Below, in pieces: positions 34,485 through 41,528 of a DNA stretch of 64,000 nucleotides. Each line of letters starts with the position of its first letter. Position 1 is the stretch's first letter. A program made the position numbers and the translations under genes. The notes under the pieces are model-generated. The model was not told the DNA's origin. It was given only the letters and a program-made list of their open reading frames with translations, and ran no database searches. The DNA is from Azospirillum sp. (GTDB taxonomy: Bacteria > Pseudomonadota > Alphaproteobacteria > Azospirillales > Azospirillaceae), in contig JAIXPD010000011.1 of assembly GCA_027486405.1 (NCBI GenBank), forward strand, positions 1 to 64,000. Reading direction: 5' to 3'.

Positions 34485-35630
34485 TCACGACGCGGCATCC
34501 TCGACTACGGCGCGGATGAAGACGGCGGCGACCTGCGGGACAATCGCGTTGCCGTAGGCGCGCAGGCGTCCCATGCGTCCGGGTACCCCATGAGCCAGCG
34601 GGAATGTGCCGGGTTCAACTGGCCGCCACTTTCCATCTGTGCAGAAGAGCCAGTCAGCATCGTTCCAGCCGCCGTGATGCGCGCTGGGCCGACCGCCCAA
34701 AGCGCCGCAGTCTTCAGGGCGACGCCGCCCTGCCTCCCCGGCGGTATCTGCGCCCCACTCCCGTCGTTCGCCCGGCATGTCGGCCAGCCCGCCAACTGCC
34801 GCGCCCACCCGCTCAACGCCGCCATTTGGTCCAGCGGCACCCCGGTGTCGGTCGGCCTGGGCGGCAGGCTGCCCCGCGTCCCGTCCCTTGCGGTCGGCGT
34901 GCTCCACCCCGTCAATCGCGCAACAGCGTTCAGGCTGACCGTTGCCTTGGTCCCGTCTGGCCGCTTGCCGGTCGGGCTGGCATTCTTGGCTGCCTGCGAT
35001 CCCGTCGCGTTGCCCACGGTCGGCGTCGGCCACCCCGTCAACATCACGAAATCGGCCAAATTCGATCCGTGACGATCCGGCCCCGTCGCACGCTTGGCCT
35101 GTCCGCCGCCCGATCCATCCTGGGCCTGTGGCGTTGGCCACCCAGAAGAGCCGCTGGCGGATGTGCGGCGCACCGACGCCCGCAGCGCACAGATCGGCGG
35201 CCCCGACGGCATGTCCCAGTGCTTCCAGGTCAGCGCGTACAGCGGCGAGCCACTCTCGACCATCAGCGCTCGCAACCTGCTCTCCAAAGACTGTTGCAGG
35301 CGCGCGCTCGGCGATGAGGCGATGAAAAGCGGGCCAGAGGTGTCGTTCGTCGGCATGGCCCTTTCGGAGTCCAGCGCCCGAAAGCGGCTGACACGGACAG
35401 GAGCCGGTCCAGACGGGCCGGTCATCGGGCCATCCGGCGAGACGGAGGGCGAGCGGCCATCCACCGATCCCGGCGAAGAAATGGCATTGGTCATAGCCCG
35501 CAAGATCGGCAGGTCGAACATCGACAATTGATCGCTCATCAACGTCCCCGTGCGGGATCAGCCCGCCATCGATCAGGCTGCGCAACCACTGCGCCGCGAA
35601 GGCATCAAATTCGTTGTAGTAGGCGGCCAT
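34485..35630 (-). CDS. DNA cytosine-C5 methyltransferase (phage type)
   Basis: 381 residues from the ATG at 35630. Motif I-like CHFFAGIGGWPLALRLAG, motif IV with the catalytic Cys in TGSCPCQPLSGAG, an EQV variant of the ENV motif (VFGEQVAS), RQRLFWVA (motif VIII) and the C-terminal YGNAIVPQVAA (motif X). The middle is a low-complexity Gly/Arg/Asp-rich linker with recurrent VADAD-like blocks. It probably protects phage DNA from host restriction. Nearly the whole gene also carries a second open frame (34505-35539). Confidence 0.85.
   Translation of the reverse strand: MAAYYNEFDAFAAQWLRSLIDGGLIPHGDVDERSIVDVRPADLAGYDQCHFFAGIGGWPLALRLAGWPDDRPVWTGSCPCQPLSGAGLRKGHADERHLWPAFHRLIAERAPATVFGEQVASADGREWLAAVRADLEALGHAVGAADLCAAGVGAPHIRQRLFWVANATGPGWIGRRTGQACDGAGSSRIEFGRFRDVDGVADADRGQRDGIAGSQECQPDRQAARRDQGNGQPERCCAIDGVEHADRKGRDAGQPAAQADRHRGAAGPNGGVERVGAAVGGLADMPGERREWGADTAGEAGRRRPEDCGALGGRPSAHHGGWNDADWLFCTDGKWRPVEPGTFPLAHGVPGRMGRLRAYGNAIVPQVAAVFIRAVVEDAAS
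34505..35539 (-). CDS. Overlapping second-frame protein within the C5-methyltransferase gene
   Basis: 344 codons without a stop, fully nested in the methyltransferase gene in another frame. The ATG at 35539 has a GGGGA site six bases upstream. The product has LQQSLESRLRALMVESGSPLYALTWKHWDMPSGPP, four GWPTPxAxDG-type repeats, and an end resembling an MTase C-terminus (LNPAHSRWLMGYPDAWDACA). I recall such WPTP-repeat, LMGYP-ending proteins next to phage methyltransferases, which suggests genuine coding. It could still be an open shadow frame of high-GC DNA; function unknown. Confidence 0.5.
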   Translation of the reverse strand: MSDQLSMFDLPILRAMTNAISSPGSVDGRSPSVSPDGPMTGPSGPAPVRVSRFRALDSERAMPTNDTSGPLFIASSPSARLQQSLESRLRALMVESGSPLYALTWKHWDMPSGPPICALRASVRRTSASGSSGWPTPQAQDGSGGGQAKRATGPDRHGSNLADFVMLTGWPTPTVGNATGSQAAKNASPTGKRPDGTKATVSLNAVARLTGWSTPTARDGTRGSLPPRPTDTGVPLDQMAALSGWARQLAGWPTCRANDGSGAQIPPGRQGGVALKTAALWAVGPARITAAGTMLTGSSAQMESGGQLNPAHSRWLMGYPDAWDACAPTATRLSRRSPPSSSAP

Positions 35631-35803
35631 CACGGCCCCGCCCCTGACACACGCCGCCGGTCAGCGGCCTGCTTGGTCGCGACAGCGATGACGTCCAGAT
35701 TCTGGCGATACCGCTTGAGCAGCGCGGGCATTTTCGGCAGATCGTCGCCGAACTGGCGCATCAGGCGGGCGTTGTCCAACGCCGCACGGACGGATGGGGG
35801 CAT
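35630..35803 (-). CDS. Small early phage protein, 57 aa
   Basis: 57 residues from the ATG at 35803 with a GGAGGG site nine bases upstream. MPPSVRAALDNARLMRQFGDDL is followed by a basic helical C-terminus. The stop overlaps the methyltransferase start as TGATG, so the two are translationally coupled. No family recognised; the ribosome site and coupling support it as real. Confidence 0.55.
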   Translation of the reverse strand: MPPSVRAALDNARLMRQFGDDLPKMPALLKRYRQNLDVIAVATKQAADRRRVSGAGP

Positions 35804-35807
35804 GCTG

Positions 35808-36020
35808 TCAGCCCTCCAACTTTGAAAGAGCATCAATAGCGGCGGCGTGAAGAGTGTTTCCCCACCCTTCAACTTCTTCTTCCAGGCTGACGATAAGAGT
35901 GATCTGGTAATGAGCGAGAACGTTGAAGTCGAACTCTTCGTCGTACCCAAGCGATTGGTAAAACGACAGGTGCCAGCACATCCCAGAATCAACGAGCAAC
36001 TTGATCGCAACGCCGTCCAT
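35808..36020 (-). CDS. Small acidic early phage protein, 70 aa
   Basis: 70 residues with a GGAGGG ribosome site. Acidic and aromatic (MCWHLSFYQSLGYDEEFDFNVLAHYQ), no membrane segment, no recognised family. It lies in the tightly packed early leftward operon, four bases from each neighbour. Base composition is lower in GC than flanking genes, which suggests recent acquisition. Confidence 0.55.
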   Translation of the reverse strand: MDGVAIKLLVDSGMCWHLSFYQSLGYDEEFDFNVLAHYQITLIVSLEEEVEGWGNTLHAAAIDALSKLEG

Positions 36021-36023
36021 CTC

Positions 36024-36626
36024 TCACCCTCCCACCGGCTGTTCGCCCGCGCGCAGGCGGCGGGCGATTCCGGCGATGCCCAGCGCGCAGCCGCGTGTGG
36101 CGTCGCGCATCGGGTCTTTCGGCTTCCAGCTCTCCGCCGACCAGGGCCAGGAGTCCGACGGTATCCCCGGCGGAAACTCGGCGCGGCGGTGATAGCCTGC
36201 GTGGAACAGGTATTCGCCACCGGCGGTGTCCAGCACACCCGGCGGATAGGTGTCATCCCACTCGGCGGAATGCCCTTCCGCCGTCCGCACCCGCGCCAGC
36301 TCGTCGGCCACCAGCGACAGCGCCACCACGTCGTCCGCCGTCAGGCCGGGGCGCAAGGCCAGCAGCGGCACGCGCGCGACCGGGACACCTTCGACCGGAC
36401 GGATCGACAGGTTCGGCACGATGGTCGTGCCGTCGGGCGTCATGACCGGTTTCAGCCCCGTCGCCGCACGCAGCTTTCCGACAAAGCTCTTGCGGACGCA
36501 GGTGGTTAGCCCCTTGACCGCGCACCATTGCAGATAATGGGCGTAGAGGCTGGACGTCTTGACGCCAAGGCACGGCCCATCCTCGGTGCACTCACGCACA
36601 AAATCACGCATCGTTGATCGCTTCAC
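36024..36626 (-). CDS. D5-type winged-helix replication-associated protein
   Basis: 200 residues from a GTG at 36626 with a GGAGG site seven bases upstream, overlapping the previous stop as GTGA. The N-terminal half (MRDFVRECTEDGP ..VKTSSLYAHYLQWCAVKGLTTCVRKSFVGKL) is the winged-helix module normally found at the C-terminus of D5/phage primases (FVxE..LYxxYxxWCxxxG..S..F). The C-terminal half is unrelated (DDVVALSLVADELARV ..GYHRRAEFPPG). It probably binds DNA in replication or regulation. Confidence 0.6.
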   Translation of the reverse strand: MKRSTMRDFVRECTEDGPCLGVKTSSLYAHYLQWCAVKGLTTCVRKSFVGKLRAATGLKPVMTPDGTTIVPNLSIRPVEGVPVARVPLLALRPGLTADDVVALSLVADELARVRTAEGHSAEWDDTYPPGVLDTAGGEYLFHAGYHRRAEFPPGIPSDSWPWSAESWKPKDPMRDATRGCALGIAGIARRLRAGEQPVGG

Positions 36627-36949
36627 GGTGCATCCTCCATGGCGTCCGCGCTGTGCGCGGCATGGGTTGAGGCGGCGAACAGCGGCAGGCCATAGGGCCG
36701 ACCGGCTGTCCGCTCGCAGAAGGGGGCGTTGAAGCCGCGGAGGGCGACGCGCAGGGCGTGATCGTCCATGTCTCCGGCCAGCCACGCGGCGGCGACCTGG
36801 GCCAGCCCGCGCGCCGGGCCGGGGCGCTCCGGGACCGCCGTCACCGCTTTGGCCAACCGATCCCGGTCGGCGTCCTGCGGGCGTCCGATCAGGACCTGCC
36901 CGCAGGCGACCGACAGGGCGATGCCGGGATCCAGATCGCGACCGGTCAT
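36623..36949 (-). CDS. Early phage protein, 108 aa
   Basis: 108 residues, basic N-terminal half with a helical repeat (VACGQVLIGRPQDADRDRLAKAV, QVAAAWLAGDMDDHALRVAL). It overlaps neighbours by four bases on each side, forming an unbroken coupled series from the CII-like gene. No family recognised; presence in the coupled operon is the main support. Confidence 0.55.
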   Translation of the reverse strand: MTGRDLDPGIALSVACGQVLIGRPQDADRDRLAKAVTAVPERPGPARGLAQVAAAWLAGDMDDHALRVALRGFNAPFCERTAGRPYGLPLFAASTHAAHSADAMEDAP

Positions 36950-37440
36950 GACGCCACCCCGACCGGTCGCGGGCCGGTGGGCAGCGCGGCCACGACGTCA
37001 CGCTCCAGCGCATCGAGCACGCCGCGCAGATCGGTCAGGGCGCGCAGGATGGCGCGGGCCTCCTCGGGCGTGATCTGCCGCCCGCCGTCGCCGGTGGGGC
37101 AACTCGCGCGGCGCAGCTCGCCCGCCAGATCACCCATTTCCGTCATCGCGTCCGCCAGCCGCGCCACCGGATCGGTGATGCCGCTGGCGGCCCCCGCCGC
37201 CGCGCGCAGATCGGCACGATAGGCGGTGAGGATCAACGGCGTCTCCCTGCGCGCCACCATCGCGCGATCCAGCCGCAGGGCCTGGAACAACGGGATGTTG
37301 TGGGCGTCGTCGTCCGGGTCCGACCAGGCGCGGACCAGACGCGCGCTTTTGCCGGTGACAGTTTCGACGCCCGCATCGCCCAGCACCGCATGGGTTTGGA
37401 ACACGGCGTCTTCGAGCGACAGGGGCGTGCGGCGCTTCAT
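36946..37440 (-). CDS. CII-like early regulator
   Basis: 164 residues. The N-terminal segment SLEDAVFQTHAVLGDAGVETVTGKSARLVRAWSDPDDDAHNIPLFQALRLDRAM has the layout of phage regulatory CII-type proteins of alphaproteobacteria (helix-turn-helix with a RxWxDPDD..IP turn). The C-terminus is helical (EEARAILRALTDLRGVLDALERDVV), suited to oligomerisation. It is the first gene of the long leftward early operon after the Cro-like gene. Activator or replication-control roles are likely; the target is unknown. Confidence 0.55.
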   Translation of the reverse strand: MKRRTPLSLEDAVFQTHAVLGDAGVETVTGKSARLVRAWSDPDDDAHNIPLFQALRLDRAMVARRETPLILTAYRADLRAAAGAASGITDPVARLADAMTEMGDLAGELRRASCPTGDGGRQITPEEARAILRALTDLRGVLDALERDVVAALPTGPRPVGVAS

Positions 37441-37563
37441 TTCTGTCCGATACTCGCGTTGAAATTGAACAAGACGGCAGTGATTTCACGGTTCATAGTG
37501 GCATCGCTTGCCGTATTGGGGGTTTGCAACAAGCATCAAAAATGGAATAAAGATTGATTTGAC

Positions 37564-37770
37564 TCATTCATCGAAGAAAAGCGCATCACTCCAAGAATCA
37601 ACTTTTCTTGACATGGCGAAATTTCTGATTTTTTTCAGGTCATCCAGCGATGGATGGAATTTTCCACTTTCCCATCTGCTAACAGTGGCTTGTTTACAAT
37701 TGACTATTTCGGCCAATTCTTTCTGCGAAAGGCCTAGGATAGCTGTGCGGATGTGGCGCATCGTGCTCAT
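37564..37770 (-). CDS. Cro-like XRE repressor
   Basis: 68 residues from the ATG at 37770 (MSTMRHIRTAILGLSQKELAEIVNCKQATVSRWESGKFHPSL): a complete XRE helix-turn-helix and little else, as in Cro. It is transcribed divergently from the repressor gene, with the shared operators between them. The -10 (TATACG, 37784-37779) ends only eight bases before the ATG, so the transcript is probably leaderless. Confidence 0.8.
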   Translation of the reverse strand: MSTMRHIRTAILGLSQKELAEIVNCKQATVSRWESGKFHPSLDDLKKIRNFAMSRKVDSWSDALFFDE

Positions 37771-37778
37771 GAAAAACA

Positions 37779-37866
37779 CGTATACGCATACGCATTTTTT
37801 CACAAGGAAAAAATACGCTCCCGAATTTGTCTCACCACCCCTCGCGGGTATATGCGTATGCGCATG
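37779..37866. promoter_or_regulatory. Immunity operators between Cro-like and repressor genes
   Basis: TATACGCATACGCAT (from 37781) covers the -10 of the cro-like promoter. A related inverted copy (ATATGCGTATGCGCAT, from 37851) covers the start region of the repressor gene. The same element is duplicated as a perfect palindrome at 38738-38786. The two regions resemble an OR/OL pair. Confidence 0.75.
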
Positions 37867-38217
37867 GTGAACCTTGCCGCAAAAATCCTCCGCCTCATGA
37901 CCAAGCACGGGCTGACACAGCTTGAGCTGGCCGAGAGGATTGGCGTCAGTCAACCCACCGTGAACCGGTGGACGAAGGGGGCCGACGTCAGAACAGAAAA
38001 CCTCATCGCGTTGGCGGCGTTCGCAGGCCAGACCGTGGACGATTTCTTATTGTCAGAAAGCATCGAACCAACCATCTCGCTCGAAGCCGACCTTGCCCGA
38101 CTCAATAGAGATTTGAGGGACATTCGTTCATTCGACCCGGAATGGCTGAGGAATTTTCTTGATTACACTCACAAGCAAGCCGAATCCGTTCGCGCTCGCC
38201 ACGAATCTTCCGAATAA
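37852..38217 (+). CDS. CI-like XRE phage repressor
   Basis: 121 residues from the first of three in-frame ATGs (37852, 37858, 37864); the last is the most compact start and leaves the operator outside the gene. The helix-turn-helix LMTKHGLTQLELAERIGVSQPTVNRWTKGADVRTENLIALAAFAG is complete. The C-terminus is a short helical region with no LexA-type peptidase, so RecA-triggered self-cleavage is not expected and induction must go by another route (perhaps the antirepressor). No clear ribosome site; possibly leaderless. Confidence 0.78.
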   Translation: MRMRMVNLAAKILRLMTKHGLTQLELAERIGVSQPTVNRWTKGADVRTENLIALAAFAGQTVDDFLLSESIEPTISLEADLARLNRDLRDIRSFDPEWLRNFLDYTHKQAESVRARHESSE

Positions 38218-38541
38218 TCAAGAACCTCAACTCTTGCTGCACATCATGCGGCAAAAGCAAAAAGTCTTGTGAGAAAGCTTCAAGCTGATCTTCTGACACA
38301 AAAGCCCCCGAGACGTATCAGCACTTCACAGGACCAAGTCTCATAAAATAGGTCACTGTGTATGTTTCAACCGAGAGACGCACGGCGAGTCTCGCAATTG
38401 GGACATATCCCGATACGCAAGAACTTCCCATTTCTCCCACCTCATGCAAATCTGCCTTGCCTGATCGGGCGCAGACAGTGAGCTACCGCCTCATGCGCAT
38501 GAGCGCGGCGGCAATACCCGGCGAGGTAGGAGCCTCGTAAG

Positions 38542-38576
38542 AGCCGAGACGCGGTCCCCACCACGTCTCGGCTTTT
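38542..38576 (+). terminator. Terminator downstream of the repressor
   Basis: AGCCGAGACG pairs with CGTCTCGGCT (38564-38573) across a 12-base loop, followed by TTT. It would end the repressor transcript or a small RNA from its 3' region. Confidence 0.7.
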
Positions 38577-38737
38577 CTGCACTTTGAGCTTGTGCATCAG
38601 GGGATATTATCGCCCCAGCGCATTCAATGGTAGTCCATTGTTGCTTCAAGATTGTAACAATTGAATACGGCGATACTCACGTCCGTAAATGACGCGCGAT
38701 TGACCCGACCGCTCCCGCGAGATTGCCCCGAACTTCC

Positions 38738-38788
38738 TATACGCATACGCATTTTTGTGTTGCGGATAAAAATGCGTATGCGTATACG
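38738..38788 (+). promoter_or_regulatory. Second operator (19-bp perfect inverted repeat) with rightward promoter
   Basis: TATACGCATACGCATTTTT (38738-38756) and its exact reverse complement (38768-38786) are separated by 11 bases. A promoter reads TTGCGG (38760-38765), 17 bp, TATACG (38783-38788), and its -10/operator core is identical to that of the cro-like promoter. The immunity repressor should therefore control it. Confidence 0.75.
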
Positions 38789-38794
38789 TTATTT

Positions 38795-38857
38795 GCTTGC
38801 AGCGCGAGCGCCCTCCCAACCTGCCCCCGGACGGACCACTTCCGTCCGGGGGGCTTT
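38795..38857 (+). ncRNA. Candidate operator-controlled small RNA of about 60 nt
   Basis: The promoter at 38760-38788 predicts a start near 38795. A 12-bp stem (CCCCCGGACGGA with TCCGTCCGGGGG, loop CCACT, 38824-38852) followed by GCTTT would end the transcript at about 38857. No open frame fits inside. An immunity or antisense RNA is possible; the ends are predictions. Confidence 0.4.
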
Positions 38858-38979
38858 CCATCGGGGACAGCATGATGCCCGCTTCAGACCTGTCAACGCT
38901 CTCGTTCAGCGTTGACGCGACCACAGGGGAAGCCGTCGTGCCAGTGCATCGGGGCGATTCGATATGGAAGCCAGTGACC

Positions 38980-40098
38980 CTACCGATGCGCCTGCGTGCC
39001 AAGCTCTGGCGCATCGGTTGCCGCAGCAATATCGGCAAGGATGGTGTCCACACCGTTTCCGCCGGAGCAAAGCTGCGCCATCTGGGCAGACAATTTGGTC
39101 AGCAGCCCATGGTGTATCGGCCACTTATGTCGGTCGGACATTGCCTGTTTCATCAGGGCTGCCTGAACAACAGCGCGGCTCGGACGCATGCGGGGGAGCA
39201 TTGCCGCAATCTTTTCCAATGCGAGGGGCGATGCAGGCACATGCACCAAATCTGCACGCGTCCGAACATAGTCGAACAGAACGTCACGCTTTTTTTCGGT
39301 AAGCGGCCCATCAGAATTCGCAATTGCCAGCAAAATGCGCAATCCGCGTTTCACCTCTTCCTTAAGCCTCTCCCCAGGATTTCCACCCGGCTCAGGCAAG
39401 GACAACCCGGCCGCCCCACGAAAATAGGCCATAGGTATTTCGTGAACCTCGCCGTCGCCGTCAACAACAGCGTTAATAAATTCAATCGGAATAGGAGATC
39501 TCGGCGAGCCGTCTATATCGGTCGCGTTCAAATAGGCGTAGCGACCAGCATCCTTTCGGATGATTCCCGTAGGGATTACGTTCAAGCGCCGACCATCATC
39601 GAATTGCAAACAGACGGCTTGAGCCATGCCAGCTTTGGCGGAAACCAGCGTTTTATCAACGGTGACGGCCTCGGGAAAAGCGCCGGCACGAAGAAATGCG
39701 ACGAAATCTTTCTGCGTTACTGTGTGGATAAAAGTCTCCACCACATGCCCGTCAGCATAATGACAGAGACTGAACGTCACGGAACCCGAACGTACTTGAT
39801 CCCCTTCAAGGATATCGGGTGTTGCATCATTTATTTTTACTATCCGACGCAGGATGAGAAGGGCATCACCCCAACGCATGCTTCTTACATCCGGCGGATC
39901 ATAGAATACATCGCCCGTTGTGAAGGTGTATTGGGGAGGTTGGCCCTGCGTCCACCGAGCACCTCCATTTCGCGGTGTCAGCGCGATATCAAGGCGAGCT
40001 CGAAATACCTCTGGAACCGGAATCGACCACCCGACAGCGGTCTTCGTCGGGCCGCCGAACTCAGTTCCATAGTCTTCCACTCGTAACCGTTTACCCAT
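38980..40098 (-). CDS. Unknown 372-aa protein with TerB-like C-terminal domain
   Basis: 372 residues from the ATG at 40098 (GGAG eight bases upstream). Residues 1-250 are an unrecognised beta-rich domain (WSIPVPEVFRARLDIALTP, TGDVFYDPPDVRSMRWGDALL). Residues 260-360 resemble a TerB-type helical domain (ILLAIANSDGPLTEKKRDVLFDYVRTRADL). The gene is visibly less GC-rich than its neighbours and lies outside the early and late operons, between immunity and integrase. That is the place for a lysogenic-conversion or defence gene. No function can be assigned. Confidence 0.65.
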   Translation of the reverse strand: MGKRLRVEDYGTEFGGPTKTAVGWSIPVPEVFRARLDIALTPRNGGARWTQGQPPQYTFTTGDVFYDPPDVRSMRWGDALLILRRIVKINDATPDILEGDQVRSGSVTFSLCHYADGHVVETFIHTVTQKDFVAFLRAGAFPEAVTVDKTLVSAKAGMAQAVCLQFDDGRRLNVIPTGIIRKDAGRYAYLNATDIDGSPRSPIPIEFINAVVDGDGEVHEIPMAYFRGAAGLSLPEPGGNPGERLKEEVKRGLRILLAIANSDGPLTEKKRDVLFDYVRTRADLVHVPASPLALEKIAAMLPRMRPSRAVVQAALMKQAMSDRHKWPIHHGLLTKLSAQMAQLCSGGNGVDTILADIAAATDAPELGTQAHR

Positions 40099-40372
40099 TC
40101 GAGTTGCTCCGTCCGCAGCGGTCAATTTCGGATCGTAGCAACACCCGGATCGGCTGTCACGGTTAGGCTGTTTCTCGCCAGTTAATATCAACCTGTAAGT
40201 TTAGTGGGCATTATGAAGCACCGTCATTCGAAAGCCGCGCCGACGGAACTACACCCCAGCGCCCGCAAGATGGTCCGCCGCGCGCGGCGAGGCTCGCCGT
40301 CTGCTGGGCAACCGGGTCGCGGCCTGACGCCGATGATTACAGCCGTCCGTCTTATGCCTTTTTCGGGTCGTA

Positions 40373-40522
40373 GTGTTTCTGCTGCTGGACTTGGACGCGC
40401 AAGCGTTTGTCCGGTTGTGCGTCGCCGGGGCGGATAATGAGGACCTGGAAGACGAACCGGATCAAGACGGGTTGGACGAACCGTCGCTGACGCCGCTCCA
40501 CCCCCTCGACCGCGCGGCCTGA
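40373..40522 (+). CDS. Small acidic protein, possible
   Basis: 49 codons from a GTG at 40373 ending at 40522: hydrophobic start (VFLLLDLDAQAFVRLCVAG), then an acidic stretch (ADNEDLEDEPDQDGLDEP). No ribosome site is obvious and the frame is open a little further upstream without a start codon. It precedes the plus-strand operon by 27 bases. The stretch 40099-40372 before it shows no other supported gene. Confidence 0.3.
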   Translation: MFLLLDLDAQAFVRLCVAGADNEDLEDEPDQDGLDEPSLTPLHPLDRAA

Positions 40523-40549
40523 CGGCCCCACCACGACACGGACCCGACC

Positions 40550-40993
40550 ATGACCGAAACGCCCCATCCGGCGGCGGACGGCGGAGCTTTGCCAGCCGCG
40601 CCGCAGACCAGCGACCCCGATCTTGAAGCGGTCTATCGCCTGTGGATCGACATGATCCGCGAGGCCCGCATGCTGGGCGGTCGCGACGCGGCCCGGAGGT
40701 TGTGGCGGCAATCGCCTTTGCCGCCGCTGAACGCCGCCCGCAAGGAAAAGGACACGCCCGATTGGGTGGGGCAGTTTCTAACCGACCGCACGGAAACCGC
40801 CCGTGGCGCGCGTCTGCGGGCCGACGCCCTGTGGGCGGCCTACCTCGCTTGGGCGCGGAACCCAGTTTGTTACGAAACCCTGCTGAGACAGCTTGACCGG
40901 CATGGCCTGAAGCGCCGGACGGATCGCTACATCTTCTTCCTAAACCTGCGCCTGCGGGTTCAACCGCCAGCACAATCAAAGGACAAGCCATGA
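40550..40993 (+). CDS. Phage protein of plus-strand prtN operon, 147 aa
   Basis: 147 residues. The C-terminal half (RGARLRADALWAAYLAWARNPVCYETLLRQLDRHGLKRRTDRYIFFLNLRL) resembles the winged-helix module of phage D5/P4 primases (LWxxYxxW..S..xF..L...G). The N-terminus is Ala/Pro-rich with LWIDMIREARMLGGRDAARRLWRQSPLPPLN. It is coupled to the next gene by an ATGA overlap. It probably binds DNA; the exact role is unknown. Confidence 0.6.
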   Translation: MTETPHPAADGGALPAAPQTSDPDLEAVYRLWIDMIREARMLGGRDAARRLWRQSPLPPLNAARKEKDTPDWVGQFLTDRTETARGARLRADALWAAYLAWARNPVCYETLLRQLDRHGLKRRTDRYIFFLNLRLRVQPPAQSKDKP

Positions 40994-41526
40994 TTTCGTT
41001 TGACGTCTCAGCCCGTGACGCGGACCTCATCACCAGGATCGTGAAACGCGCGGACGCCGCTTATCAGCTTGCGGGCGGGTCGAAGATCGACCGCCGCGAC
41101 GTGGCCATGAGCTTGACCGCCTGCCACGCCAACGGCTGCCCGCTGGATCTGGAAAAGCTGCTGGCCGCCGACGACTTCAATCTGCTGCACGACGTCAGCG
41201 GCATCCACCGCCACATCAGCACAGAGGACGCCCAGCTTGGCGGCTGCTTCCTCCCCCGCGTCGCGCCTGAAGCTGGTCGACCACGCGGCGAACGCGGAGG
41301 CTGGACGATGACCCCGCTGCACAGCATCAAGACCAGCAAGTTTCCGCTGAACTGGAAGCGCTACAACAAGCTGTACGACGAGATCGATGCCGCAGCCAAA
41401 GGGGTCGCCGACATCGGGCATCATGACCTTGCCACCGCCATGGAGAAGGTGCGGGCCGAGTTGTGGAACGCCTGGAACCTCATCCAGTCGAAGGAGCAGG
41501 CGGAAGCCGCCAAGAAGGACCACTGA
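40990..41526 (+). CDS. Two-part phage protein (DUF6900-like plus second module)
   Basis: 178 codons. Residues 1-95 (VAMSLTACHANGCPLDLEKLLAADDFNLLHDVSGIHRHIS ..CFLPRV) resemble DUF6900-type small proteins, which normally end about there. After a linker, an internal ATG at 41308 with a CGGAGG site starts MTPLHSIKTSKFPLNWKRYNKLYDEIDAAAKG, a 72-residue helical protein that looks independent. Either this is a real fusion or two ancestral genes joined by a small indel. Confidence 0.6.
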   Translation: MISFDVSARDADLITRIVKRADAAYQLAGGSKIDRRDVAMSLTACHANGCPLDLEKLLAADDFNLLHDVSGIHRHISTEDAQLGGCFLPRVAPEAGRPRGERGGWTMTPLHSIKTSKFPLNWKRYNKLYDEIDAAAKGVADIGHHDLATAMEKVRAELWNAWNLIQSKEQAEAAKKDH

Positions 41527-41528
41527 CC

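Larger units (their letters stand above)
38218..38979. other. Non-coding immunity region
   Basis: 762 bp between the repressor and the 372-residue gene with no supported protein gene. It holds a CGAGG-TAGGAG-CCTCG mini-hairpin (38522-38537), a terminator (38542-38576), a CAATGG-TAGT-CCATTG dyad near 38625, the second operator/promoter (38738-38788) and a strong terminator (38824-38857). RNA-level functions are the likely content. Confidence 0.55.

Noticed and set aside
38358..38540. Possible small protein after the repressor
   Set aside because: No ribosome site, no family; the region is better explained by RNA structures and a terminator.
38797..40086. Plus-strand frame across the 372-aa gene
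   Set aside because: Begins inside a terminator stem and is antisense to a gene with a good ribosome site; the translated text is low-quality.
40204..40437. Possible 75-aa gene before the prtN operon
   Set aside because: Weak ribosome site, Arg/Pro-rich low-quality translation, and other frames in the same stretch are equally open.
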